DNA from: Acholoe squamosa
Lineage: Eukaryota > Annelida > Polychaeta > Phyllodocida > Polynoidae
Direction of reading: 5' to 3'
Length of the DNA: 64,000 bases
NCBI GenBank assembly: GCA_949317995.1
Contig: OX439043.1
Coordinates: 5,634,501-5,698,500, forward strand
Part shown: one piece after another, positions 34,223 through 44,999 of the stretch
Layout: each line of letters opens with the position of its first letter
Position numbering within the stretch: the first letter of the stretch is position 1
Position numbers and translations under genes: made by a program
The notes under the pieces: model-generated
The model's database searches: none
What the model saw: only the letters and a program-made list of their open reading frames with translations
What the model was told of the DNA's origin: nothing

Positions 34223-34228
34223 TTTATT
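34223..34228 (-). terminator. poly(A) signal of ferritin A
   Basis: AATAAA on the minus strand about 83 bases after the stop codon at 34311, a normal distance. It separates the first 3' cassette (exons 4-5) from the second (4'-5'). Confidence 0.55.
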
Positions 34229-34310
34229 TTATAATCACTAAAATAGCACCTGCAATATTTCTTTTCTAATGCTGTATTTTCTTTTTTCTCCCTAGTCATT
34301 TAGTAATTAA

Positions 34311-37300
34311 CTATGATCTCCTTCCACTGTAGAGTTCCTCATCAAACAAAGTCCAGCCCACAGCGTCTCCCTCCATGCGCGCCATGACACCGACCCAGTC
34401 TGACAACTTCTTAGCTGACTCCACCTGCTCTGTCAGGAACTCTCCCTCCAGGTAGTCCTGAAGCTGTAGGGCAAAAAAGGAACAAATATGATTTTATTGC
34501 TGAAATTAGGGACGAGTCATTTATTGCTAGGTGCGGGGGGGGGCTTGATGGATTTTGGTGGATGGGCTTTCTCACCCCCCCCCCAAAAAAAAAAAAAAAA
34601 TCAAAAAAAAATCAGATACACATGGAATGACGCATCCCGATGGGTATTTGAATTGCCCATATTTAGTTTTGACCCCCCCCCCCCAGTGTGAAGGTTTATT
34701 GGGTTTTGGCCCCCGCCAAAGGGCTCTTTTCAAAAAGACCCCCTATATTTAACAAGCCCCCCACCTGGCAATAAATGACATGCCCTTACTTGTCTCAATC
34801 CTAACAAATGTAACATATGCTGGGAGATTGTGTCTTAGTACTTGCTTCAATATAAGCTCCATTTTTGCAGATTTTGTCACAAATAATTATCTAATAAAGA
34901 ACAGGAAATGTAGTAAATAGAAGAGGGAAGTGACTGGCATTTGGAAAAAAAAATGCTATGTTCTAGTCAGTAAAATGGCGTATCAGCACAGATGCAAGTT
35001 CTTCTAGGTTTAATTGCGGCATGAATATTTCTTTCTATTTTTTTAAAGAAATCTGGATGTGGAAGAGCAATAGCAGTGCAAAATCATCTCTTACATGGGG
35101 ATCGTTCTTTTGCTGTGCCATCCAGTGGAGGTCTAGTAGCTGGCTGTTGACACGTTTCTCTAAATTTAGCGCCTCTCGCAGACCGTGCAGTGGTGTCTGC
35201 CATTCAGTGGGCACAGCCTGCAAAGTACCACGGTTTCACCAAGGATTGAAGAGTGTGAGAGACTGTCGCCAAGCAGAGGCAATCCTAGGCATAGTAGTAG
35301 TAAGAGGGAGTGAAGGCTCTAGTCCCAACTCTCCTTTGCCACCCATGAAGGGCCTAGGATCAAAGAGGGGTACCTCAGTAACCAGCTCTTGTCCCAAGTC
35401 TACTTTGTCCACCTGTGGTGCCAATGCATAGGTAGAAAATTGGGGGAACCAGCAAACGCAGGTTCACCCTCTGATCTTACATATAGAAGTAAACAGGAAG
35501 CCTCACTGGAAGCGGGACTGACCTCGTGCAAAGTACCAATGTAGGAAATAGGCTGCAAAGCTCAGCTGCCAAAACTAGACCTTCATATCCCCACTACAGA
35601 TCTATGTCAGAATCCTTCTCTGCCTCAGCAAAGCTAATGATTATTAAACCACTAGGCAACATGGAAAAGTTGATAGAATTAGGATACCATACTGCAAAGT
35701 GTGAAAGAGGTTCTGAAACGGTTAAATTAATTCTCATAAAGCCAGACTGTAGAATAATATTTGTATCCTCAAGATAAGTTGCCGCGACAACATTCGTAGA
35801 GCAGGTACAGCACCTGCTGGGTATGAATAAAGACATAACTTCCATAATGAATTAATACAGTACCTGCAAAGACTTAATTGGCATGTGCAAAGTGTAAATG
35901 ATAAGACTATAAGGACTCACGAACTGTGAAAAAGACCCCTAAACGTTGAATAAAGACTTAACACCGACCAGGTGGAGACTTAGCCACTGTGGACACAGAC
36001 TTAGCACCTACAAATTGTGAATATTGGCCCACAGACTATAAAGGACTGTGACAAAAGAAACCTGATACAAAAAAGGTGTGAATAAAGACTTTGCACCAAC
36101 AAGGAGTGATTGAGACTTATCACCTTTAAAGTGTGAATAAAGACTTAGCAGCTGCAAAGCATGATAAAGACTTAGCGGCGATGAGGTGAGAATTGAGACT
36201 TAGCACCAACAAGGTGTGAGTACAGACTTAGCACCTATAAATGATGAATAAAGATTTTGCACCTATAAGGTGAGAATTGAGACTTTACACCAAGAAGGTG
36301 GGATTGAGACTTGAAGGTGTGAATAAGGACCTAGCACCAACAAGATTTGAATAAAGACTTTTCACCAGCAAGGTGTGAGTAAAGACTTAGTACCAACAAG
36401 GTGCCAATAAGGACCTAGCACCAACAAGATTTGAATAAGGACTTAGCACCAACAAGGTGTGAATAAGGACTTAGCACCAACACAGTGTTAATAAGGACTT
36501 AGCACCAACAAGGTGTGAATAAAGACTTAGCACCAACACAGTGTTAATAAGGACTTAGCACCAACACAGTGTTAATAAGGACTTAGCACCAACACAGTGT
36601 TAATAAGGACTTAGCACCAACAAGGTGTTAATAAGGACTTAGCACCAACACAGTGTTAATGAGGACTTAGCACCAACACAGTGTTAATAAGGACTTAGCA
36701 CCAACACAGTGTTAATAAGGACTTAGCACCAACAAGGTGGTAATAAGGACTTAGCACCAACAAGGTGTTAATAAGGACTTAGTACAAACAAGGTGTGAAT
36801 AAAGACTTTGCACCAACAAGGTGTGAATAAGGACTTAGCACCAACAAGGTGTGAATAAAGACTTGCACCAACAAGGTGTGAATAAAGACTTTGCACCAAC
36901 AAGGTGTGAATAAAGACTTTGTACCAACAATGTGTGAATAAAGACTTGCACCAACAAGGTGTGAATAAAGACTTAGCACCAACAAGGTGTGAATAAAGAC
37001 TTTGCACCAACACAGTGTTAATGAGGACTTAGCACCAACAAGGTGTTAATAAGGACTTAGCACCAACACAGTGTTAATGAGGACTTAGCACCAACAAGGT
37101 GTTAATAAGGACTTAGCACCAACACAGTGTTAATGAGGACTTAGCACCAACAAGGTGTGAATAAAGACTTAGCACCAACACAGTGTTAATAAGGACTTAG
37201 CACCAACAAGGTGGTAATAAGGACTTAGCACCAACAAGGTGTTAATAAGGACTTAGTACAAACAAGGTGTGAATAAAGACTTTGCACCAACAAGGTGTGA

Positions 37301-40300
37301 ATAAGGACTTAGCACCAACAAGGTGTGAATAAAGACTTGCACCAACAAGGTGTGAATAAAGACTTTGCACCAACAAGGCGTGAATAAAGACTTTGCACCA
37401 ACAAGGTGTGAATAAAGACTTTGTACCAACAAGGTGTGAATAAAGACTTTGCACCAACAAGGCGTGAATAAAGACTTTGCACCAACAAGGCGTGAATAAA
37501 GACTTAGCACCAACAAGGTGTGAATAAGGACTTAGCACCAACAAGGTGTTAATAAGGACTTAGTACAAACAAGGTGTGAGTAAAGACTTTGTACCAACAA
37601 GGTGTGAATAAAGACTTTGCACCAACAAGGTGTCAATAAAGACTTAGCACCAACAAGGCGTGAATAAAGACTTTGCACCAACAAGGTGTGAATAAAGACT
37701 TTGTACCAACAAGGTGTGAATAAAGACTTTGCACCAACAAGGCGTGAATAAAGACTTTGTACCAGCAAGGTGTGAATAATGACTTTGCACCAACAAGGTG
37801 TGAATAAAGACTTTGTACCAACAAGGTGTGAATAAAGACTTTGCCCCTATAAGGTAAAAATTGAGACTTTGCACCAACAAGGTGTGATTGAGACTTAGCA
37901 GCTGCAAAGCATGAATAAAGACTTAGCACCAACAAGGTGTGAGTAAAGACTAAGCACCAAGAAAGGTGTGAATAAAGACTTAGCACCAATAAGGTGAGAA
38001 ATGGGACTTAGCACCAACAAGGTGTGAGTAGACTTTGCACCAACAAGGTGTGAATAAAGACTTAGCACCAACAAGGTGTGAATAAAGTATTGACACTTAC
38101 AAGGTGTAAATAAAAAGCACCAACACACTTGTTAAGACTTAGCAGTTGCAAAGTGTTAATACATAATTAGCATCCAAAAAGTGTGAACTTTTTAAGTGTG
38201 AAAGGAGACTAAGTACCTGCACCAGCAGAGTATTGATACAAACTTGAAATATAGACTTGATTTGTACGCACAATTGAATTACCACCAACATGTTATCACA
38301 TAAAATGTGAATTCAGACTTAGCACCTGCAAAGTTGAATCAAAGACTTTCTGTGAGCTTGCAAATTATGAATAAATAAGACCTTAGACCCTAGGATGCAA
38401 AGTGTGGAGATGGACTTTACATAATTTGCATATCTGCCTACCCGGTGCCTACCATATTCAAGCCACGATAGACTTGCAGGAGGCCCCTTACAAGTGTCCC
38501 ATGTACATATACTTACATTTATCCTAACTCTAGATGTAAACTTAGTAAATTAAACCTGCAGCATATCTTACACTACTTTTGAAAATGCTGTATTAGACTT
38601 GCCTTATACAGCATTTTAACATGAGCTTTATATTATGGTTTTACCATACCGGAATAGACTTGTAATGTACGCGGCCGCCCCTCTGTACTACATAGTCCTG
38701 TAATTTCTTGGCGTGTTCTCGTTCCTCGTCAGCCATGGCCGAGAAGAACTTGGCAAAACCCCGGTAGGCGACATCATCCCGGTCATAGTATGCAGCCTAG
38801 AGGAACAGGTGAAGATTGATATCTTAGAGGTGTTGTTGTTTTTGTCTTTTTTTTTATCCCTTTTTTTGAAAAGGAAAGAAAAAAATATATAAATTAAGTA
38901 TGTATGCCTTCAGGCCCCCCATGGTCAAAGGTAAAAAGTTCCCCAGTTGCTAACCCCTCACAGTATCCATAACAACTGTAAACAACTCGGTTGCTACTCC
39001 CCTGGAGGAGCTGCTCCACCATTGGTCAATGTAGGTCACATGTCAACCACTATAAAAGGGCACTTTAAATTTTGAAGTGCTCATTCCAGCAGTAACTGCC
39101 ACCAAGCACAGGTACCCCGTACAAGCCCAATTAAGTATGCATGTGATTAAACAAAATGTGAGAGAGGAATATAATATGCAGTCAACATTTATTAGGACAT
39201 TTGCACATACTAACTTTAAGGCGTTGAGACGCCCCCACCATGGGCGGGGGTGCGCTTATCCGAATTAATTTTTGCTTTAGGTTTTCAGCATCTTAAACAT
39301 AATTGTCTTTGCTGGTGCGGTTATTAGAATGACTATGGTAAGTGGTTTGTTACCTCTCTGAGAGCACAGAAACCCCTATTTTGAATCTTCTAACAGAGTA
39401 AAACATAGAAACGAAATTATAATGACCTTTTATATATTCTAAACAAAAGTACTTCTTCTTTTTGCCAAGTAGGCCATTATCAATATGCGAGTTTGGAGAA
39501 CTTGGATCTTTAAAAGGAAAAAAAACCTCTTCCAAGTGGCTTATTGCCTTACCATGGCCTGGTAGGTGTAGGAGGCTGTTAGCTCCATCCTAATCTGGTC
39601 ATTAAGTTCATTCAGACACACACGCGCAAAGTTCTGACATGACGCGGTCGACGTGTACAGAGGGTTACACGTAATGGACGGGCGCACATCTGAACCATTG
39701 TCACCTGAATTAAAATAAGAAATTATTAACATAAGATAAATCAGTTAACCCTTTAAGGGCCGCTGATGCAATAATGCATCATTCCCATTAGTCGTCATGA
39801 TGCATGAATGCAGCCCTGGCAAGTCAGTCGCCACGGCTACATTCATGCATCATGACGACCCTACGGGATTGAACTCCTTGAGGGTCGTCAAGGAGTTCAA
39901 TCCCTTGAAGTGCTGGCAAGCAGTCTTGCCAGCACTTCATTAAGAGAATAGACAACGATCTTCTTCACATCGAGACTGTCTGTTGTTCTATGATGCACGA
40001 ATGCATCTGAGTGCATTATAGAACAACAGGCAGTCAAGATGTGAAGAAGGAGTTGTCTATTGTCTTTATAAAACATTGTACATTTCATTCCAACCAATCA
40101 ACTACCAAATCAAGGTATTTTTAGACCAATTAATGCTACTTGACTGGTTTACAGCTATGGTGACCTTGCTCAGCCGTGCATTGTATTCCTATAATGCACT
40201 CAAGGTCACTTCTATCGTGCAGCAGAGCACTGCATCATGACGACCAATGGGCATGATGCATTAATGCATCAGCAGCCTATAAAGGATTAAGGAGGTATTG

Positions 40301-41529
40301 TCATAAAGTGATATTATCAGGCACATCTCATCCTTCACCATCATATAGAAAAGGATTAGATGCAACAAGTCAGAAACGTGACCTTTCACCCCATTATGTC
40401 AATAGGGGGTTTCCATGGTTACAAAAAAACATTTCCCCCTCCTTTTTGTAACCAAACGCCTCACCTTTCTGATGGTAAGAAAAAAGATGTCCCCTGACCC
40501 AAACAGTTTGGACTATCATCGATGTCACTCACTGAGCTCTCAGCATTCAGAAATAAGCCTAATTTTGTCAATTTCCAAAAAGGAAATGCCTACAGGAATT
40601 ACAGTCCAAAATTCGGAATTCCTAAAAAGCTAGGAAAGGTGGCATCTCTGGAATATTCAGCTGTCCTTGATTTACTGGGGCAGATTTTTACTGTGACACC
40701 TTATACAACATAGCCAAAGTAAGGGTGTGTCTAATGGGCAGGGTAAAATATAAAGGGCTCGATATAATCCTAAAGCTACTTTACTGGTCTAATATAATAT
40801 TTCACCACATACAAAGCACATATCTATCTTTTGCTGCTTCCATAAGGTGTACATGTACCAGGGCTCGATCCTTATGTCAAGGTGAATATCGATGCTCCAT
40901 AGAGAAAGCACTGAGACCACGTATTGCACCCCCGCGTTAAATAACTTATTGATGAAATATCGATTGATTTTCCACTCAAACACCTTGACATAAATGTAAA
41001 GATGAACTCGCGTGACCTTGACATAAATGTAAAGATGAACTCGCGTGTCCTGCCCACTCCGCACTCGGCCTATCGGCCTCATGCGGAACGGGCAGGACAC
41101 GCTCGTGAAGAAACGGTCAGCTCAAACTAATCATGGTTTACCTTTGACATTTTATCCCACTCATACTTGGGGTATTCTGGTAATCTATACTTCTAACCCA
41201 CATTATGACTTTAGGAACATCCGAGAGCCAGGGCGCTTCGCATATTAGCTGTTCCTTTTACACACGGTTTTCAAATGTATAAAATTTAACATAATCTAGT
41301 CAATATTGTATTGGTCTAGCATGTGTATGCTTGATACATGCATGTGTATTATGAGAGATACAGGGATTGTAATTGCGAATCTACACTGCTATCTCCAAAT
41401 CTTTCTGAAATCTGGAGAAAATAATTAATTACAGTAAATATACAATATATAAATCCACCAACCAGTAACAGCAAATCCCAGGGCTACCAGTCCCAGTAGG
41501 ACCAGTAGTGTGTAGAAGTACTTAGTCAT
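34311..41529 (-). CDS. secreted ferritin A (five coding exons)
   Basis: Ferritin stores iron as a 24-subunit shell; an H-type subunit oxidises Fe(II). Coding exons: 41529-41463 (signal peptide [20 protein letters not shown]), 39704-39553, 38796-38650, 35217-35095 and 34463-34311. Phases join exactly (ACT-G|GT-GAC, then phase 0 throughout) with GT/AG borders, giving about 213 residues. The mature N-terminus carries cysteines (CNPLY...SCQNFARVC) as in extracellular ferritins. Ligands at the human H-chain positions are visible: E27 in RMELTASY, Y34 in ASYTY, E62 and H65 in [11 protein letters not shown]107 in NLEKRVN, Q141 in LTEQVESA. It should therefore be catalytic and exported or vacuolar, perhaps a yolk or haemolymph ferritin. 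No iron-responsive element is evident near the ATG. Intron 3 carries a 2-kb minisatellite. The two last exons are duplicated downstream. Confidence 0.92.
35690..38400. repeat. 28-bp minisatellite in ferritin A intron 3
   Basis: The core at 36050-38130 consists of about 70 units of 28 bp (AGCACCAACAAGGTGTGAAT plus AAAGACTT), with blocks of variants (CACAGTGTTAATAAGGAC). Flanking diverged units read CACCTGCAAAGTGTGAATAA. That older form equals, on the transcribed strand, a pyrimidine-rich stretch followed by CACACTTTGCAG, like the exon 4 acceptor (GTACTTTGCAG). The 84-bp triple period makes long false open frames on the minus strand. Confidence 0.95.
39230..39340. mobile_element. MITE family C, partial copy 3
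   Basis: CGGGGGTGCGCTTATCCGAA and the end TTATTAGAATGACTATGGTA match the right half of the copies at 3550 and 5220. It lies in ferritin A intron 2, just upstream of exon 3 in transcription order. Plus-strand TATAAAAGGGC at about 39052 is nearby but has no linked gene. Confidence 0.5.
39745..40290. mobile_element. TTAA-flanked palindromic element (family P) in ferritin A intron 1
   Basis: TTAACCCTTTAAGGGCCGC at the left and GCAGCCTATAAAGGATTAA at the right, a TTAA duplication with inverted CCCTTTA-type ends. Internal nested palindromes include GATGCATGAATGCAGCCC, GAAGTGCTGGCAAGCAG and CTTCTTCACATCGAGACTG. Non-coding. Confidence 0.7.
40520..40655. mobile_element. short MITE, reverse copy of 10751-10883
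   Basis: Contains CGGAATTCCTAAAAAGCTAG and GAAAGGTGGCATCTCTGG, the reverse complement of the element near 10751. Its left end is diverged. Confidence 0.45.
40981..41102. repeat. direct repeat plus near-perfect hairpin
   Basis: CCTTGACATAAATGTAAAG and ATGAACTCGCGTG occur twice in tandem (33-bp unit). They are followed at 41045-41102 by a hairpin: GCGTGTCCTGCCC pairs with GGGCAGGACACGC, and CCGCACTCGGCC pairs with GGCCTCATGCGG around a 4-base loop. It lies in ferritin A intron 1. The function is unknown. Confidence 0.7.
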
Positions 41530-42795
41530 TGTGGTACCTTGTCTCTCTGTGTGTGTGATGGTAAAGTACAGGAGACCTACAGGGGTACAGGAGGATCAGC
41601 TGGCAGGGGGCAGGGGGGAGGGGGGCAGGGGGGCAGGAGGAGGGGAGACCCTGGTACTGTCATGGACCACATGATCAGCTAGAAGGAGCCTGCGCAGTAG
41701 TGTCCAAGAGTTAAAGTAGGGATATCAGCTCTATGTCATGGAACAATCTTTAAGGGCCACTCAATCATCTTTCCACTTGTGTGATATTTCATTTTTTTAC
41801 TTCCTTAGTGTACTGTGCTCTTGATTGAACCATGCAGATAATCCCTTATTTCAACGTCAGCCTTGAGGATCAATGTGTTCATTCATATTCCCAACAATGT
41901 CATGGGATTTTCTACACCCTTTTCTGAGACAGAAAATGTTAAATAAAAGATCCAAATTCAAAATTTATAGACATCCTGAAACATTTTATTTATTTCATAA
42001 TTTTTTCTTTTGATATAATGATATAATCTTAAATCTATTATGTTTATTTCTCTAAACTGGTAAGACTTTCATAGATTTGTGTAGAAGGGTTTGTCATAAT
42101 TATTGCAGGTGAATAACAGATATCCCATCTTTAAGTAGTGTAATAAGACCTTCATGAACCCTTTGTTCCATGTATCTAACAAGGACTTGTGAACTTAGGA
42201 TGTTATTGCTTTCACCATACCCAGAATAGACTTGCACCATTACAAGGCATTGATGTCATTAATAGTTTTTGAAATATTTGCTCCTACCTTTTAACAAACA
42301 TATTGCTGGGCCAGGAAAACATTGTTTTGTGGATTTTAGACGGACTCAAAAATATGATTTCATACAACTTTGTTTTTAGCCCCCCCCCCTTAATTCACAT
42401 TTATATATGCATGAAGAGAGTTGGAGGGGGTAGTGGACTTTGCCAATTTTAATCATTGGATTTAGAGGAGGAATTTAATGTCTTGGAATTCAAAAGCATC
42501 CTTAAAATAAGAGAAAAAAATCACTCCCCTGTCAAAAATGTTGAATCCAGTCCCATTATTAGGTTGTTTAACCTGAGGACTATCAATAAATGACATATGT
42601 CCTAAACAAGTGCTTCATTCTCCATTGTTGTTGAGGTTGAGTGGGGTGATCAATTGTAAGGTAGATAAGCCATGACACATGTCTCCCAGCTCAAGATAAC
42701 ATCTAAATATTATAATGATTTGTTGTAGTGTGGTCTAGTGAAGTATATGAGGGCCCTATTGTAGTGCAAAGTGTGTTTTATCTTATCTGTTTTAT
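41530..42795. other. region upstream of ferritin A; no gene seen
   Basis: Should contain the ferritin A promoter and 5' UTR. There is a G-rich tract (GGGGGCAGGGGGGAGG at about 41606-41630) and no convincing TATA box. A possible acceptor-like CCCCTGTAG sits on the minus strand at about 41582. The rest is AT-rich with diverged repeat words. Confidence 0.35.
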
Positions 42796-42799
42796 TCCT

Positions 42800-43240
42800 T
42801 AATCCCGAGCTTCACTAGCCCACTTAAAAGGGTCTAATTTTCATCTTTCCAATCCCCTCAGGATGTGTGTGGTGCACATATGCGCGGGCACTGACACATT
42901 CCTCTGTGAAATCATTTTTTAACAATAGAGGGGGGGGGGGCTGGTGGGTTTGATGGGGGTCAGAATTTTTTCAACCCCTCTGATGGGGTGGATCAAAATA
43001 ATTTCACCTGTTTTCAGTGGAAAACCCCACGCATTACTATAGGTTAAAAGAGCACGTTCACATGCGATTTTCAACCCTTACGGGGGGGGGGGTCAACAAA
43101 ATTTTATCCCCTTGAGGAGGGGGTCAAAAAAGTTTTCACGCGTCCGTGCGCAAACCCACCAGCCCCCCCAGTTGTTAAAAAATGATCACTCCCTTAGCTG
43201 TGGAAAAGGCGTTAAACATCTATTACTCACTCACTATTTA
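42800..43240 (+). mobile_element. SINE-like repeat with ACTC tail, copy 2, interrupted
   Basis: AGCCCACTTAAAAGGGTCTA and GGATGTGTGTGGTGCACAT to GACACATTCCTCTGTGAAAT match 20165-20280. The 3' part, GGCGTTAAACATCTATTACT CACTCACT, resumes at 43208 after an inserted family E MITE. Confidence 0.6.
42912..43187. mobile_element. G-tract MITE (family E) nested in a SINE-like repeat
   Basis: Ends ATCATTTTTTAACAA and TTGTTAAAAAATGAT are inverted repeats. Inside each end is a G-run or C-run followed by CTGGTGGGTTTG or CAAACCCACCAGC. About 275 bp, non-coding. A related full copy is at 63354-63660. Confidence 0.75.
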
Positions 43241-43347
43241 TTAATCCTCTTATGGCATTACATATAGCATAAAACCCTTCGTATAAGCCTCTTCTCCATA
43301 TTCATAAGCCCCCCCCCCTCTTTTGGAGAAAGTTGTAGGCCACACCA

Positions 43348-43438
43348 AGTGCAGGAGTGCATCATGCCCATTGGTCATCATGATGCACCAATGAAGTACT
43401 GGCAAGTCTGATCACCAGCACTTCATTGGCGCATCATG
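43348..43438. mobile_element. fragment of family P palindromic MITE
   Basis: CATCATGCCCATTGGTCATC, GATGCACCAATGAAGTACTG and CAGCACTTCATTGGCGCATC form the typical inner hairpin; the outer TTAA ends are missing. Confidence 0.5.
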
Positions 43439-43439
43439 T

Positions 43440-43995
43440 CTGAACGAATAAACAAACGATCAAATGAATGACAGAATAAATGAATTAATGAATGCACCGG
43501 GTGAATGAACATATGAACAATGGATGCACAAATGGATGAACGAATGAGTTAATAAACGAATGAGTCGAGGAATGATAAAAGCTCCTCCATAAATTTTGCG
43601 TTGAATATGTGAATGGATGGAATATGAGAATGGATGAATGACAGAATGAATGACAGAATAAATGACAGATTGAATGAAAGATAGAGAGGATGAATGAAGG
43701 AATGAATGAATGATGGAATTAATAAAAGATGGAATGGAAGAATTGGAGAGAAAAAGATTATAGAATAAGTGTCTGAGAGAATGAATGACTGACAAAATAA
43801 ATGAATGACAGAGTGATTGAAAGAATGAATGAATGGCTGAATGGATGACAGAATACATTAATGACTGAAGAAATGACAGAAAGAACGACTGACAGAATGT
43901 AATTAAGTGAATGAATGACAGAATGAATGAATAAATCGATGAATGAAATAATGAACAATATAGTGAATAGATGAATGTATAGGCATTTATCACAA
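43440..43995. repeat. GAATGAAT-derived tetranucleotide tract
   Basis: About 550 bases of diverged GAAT/GAATGACA repeats. The minus-strand reading gives Ser-Phe-Ile-His runs over more than 180 codons without coding features, so it is treated as a repeat and not a gene. Confidence 0.9.
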
Positions 43996-44224
43996 AGAGG
44001 GACCTGCCCAAGTCTACAGTGTCATGAGGTCAAAGACTGCCCTTACTGTACCACTCCCTGCCCACCCTGGAGCAGACACCACCATGCAGGGTAGCATGTC
44101 CTCCATGGGTGTAATCTATGGACAATATCCAGATGGACTTAGTCCTCCAGGCTCTACCTTATCCAGCCACTGTCCATTGTCTGATTATCTATCTACTCTA
44201 TTAGCCCTCTAAGTAAGGGACTCT

Positions 44225-44600
44225 GATTCATTAGCGCATTATGCCCATAGGTCTGCATGATGCACCAATGAAGTGCTGGTGAGTCTGGGGGCCCCCAAGG
44301 GGACCCCCCTGAGGTCACAATGTCGCCGAAATGCAAGGCCTCAGGTCACATGTCACTTTTTTAGGGAAAAAAACATGTCTAAAAATCTCAAAATTTAAGG
44401 CCCCAGATCAAATGTCACTTTTTTATGGATTGGACATGTCACATGTCACTTTTAAAAGGGTACAATGTCGAAATTTCACCTAAAATTACCAAATGTCGCC
44501 ATGTCGTTTTTTACCCCTTGGGGGCCACAGTCTGCTCGCCAGCACTTCATTGGTGCATCACACCGCCTCTCCGGGAGTGTTTCAACCCTGGATGTTCAGC
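44225..44600. mobile_element. family P palindromic MITE split by another insertion
   Basis: The left arm GATGCACCAATGAAGTGCTG ending GTGAGTCTG and the right arm GTCTGCTCGCCAGCACTTCA are the two halves of the usual hairpin, separated by 44288-44528. Confidence 0.7.
44288..44528. mobile_element. 241-bp nested MITE with AGTCTG target duplication
   Basis: Termini GGGCCCCCAAGGGG and CCCCTTGGGGGCC are inverted repeats. AGTCTG flanks both sides (44282-44287 and 44529-44534). The interior repeats ATGTCACTTTTTT and ATGTCG motifs. An uninterrupted GCGAGTCTGCTCGCC at about 55938 shows the empty site. Confidence 0.8.
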
Positions 44601-44832
44601 ATAGAGCCTAAGTGTAGCTCTGGTGAGTTACTCACAATTGCTGCTTAAATTAATGCATCATGGTGGGGAATGAGCATATCTACAAGCTAAAGGGGACCTC
44701 CAGAATGCCCCTCTCAGAGGTCCCTTTCACCTTGTTGATCCACATATGGTTTAGTGAATTAAAGCATTATGAGATGCTGAAATGGTTATAAACCTTGGTG
44801 CCATACCTCCCCCCTCCCCCCCCACAAAGACC

Positions 44833-44882
44833 ATGTGTGTATGTGTGTGTGTGTGTGTATGTGTGTGTGTGTGTGCGTGTGT
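44833..44882. repeat. TG microsatellite
   Basis: GTGTGTATGTGTGTGTG-type run just upstream of the candidate 5' UTR exon of ferritin B. Confidence 0.95.
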
Positions 44883-44885
44883 ATC

Positions 44886-44990
44886 AGCTGAATGCTCAGT
44901 GAGAGTGAGAGTAGGGGAGAGGAGTTACTTCAGGAGTAGAGGGGACAGGACCAGGAGGTGAACCCAGACCAGGACCTAACAGACAAACAG
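44886..44990 (+). other. candidate non-coding first exon of ferritin B
   Basis: A purine-rich segment ends AGACAAACAG|GTAAGGAG, a consensus donor, with no ATG. The ferritin B start codon at 52477 directly follows an acceptor (TTGTTATAACAG|CAGA), which implies an upstream 5' UTR exon; this is the best nearby candidate. The 5' limit is arbitrary. No TATA box or iron-responsive hairpin is evident. Confidence 0.35.
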
Positions 44991-44999
44991 GTAAGGAGT

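Noticed and set aside
36768-38128. Several long minus-strand frames with repeated [10 protein letters not shown]-type peptides
   Set aside because: They are products of the 28-bp minisatellite (three units make 84 bp, in frame). They lie within ferritin A intron 3 and lack any gene features.
38960-39070. Promoter-like CCAAT and TATAAAAG on the plus strand
   Set aside because: Lies in ferritin A intron 2 with no downstream plus-strand exon; probably part of a repeat.
43460-44011. 183-codon minus-strand frame of Ser-Phe-Ile-His repeats
   Set aside because: Explained by the GAATGAAT-type simple repeat; composition only.
44880-44920. Possible iron-responsive element (CAGTGA after GAATGCT)
   Set aside because: The five bases before and after CAGTGA do not pair, so the required stem is absent.
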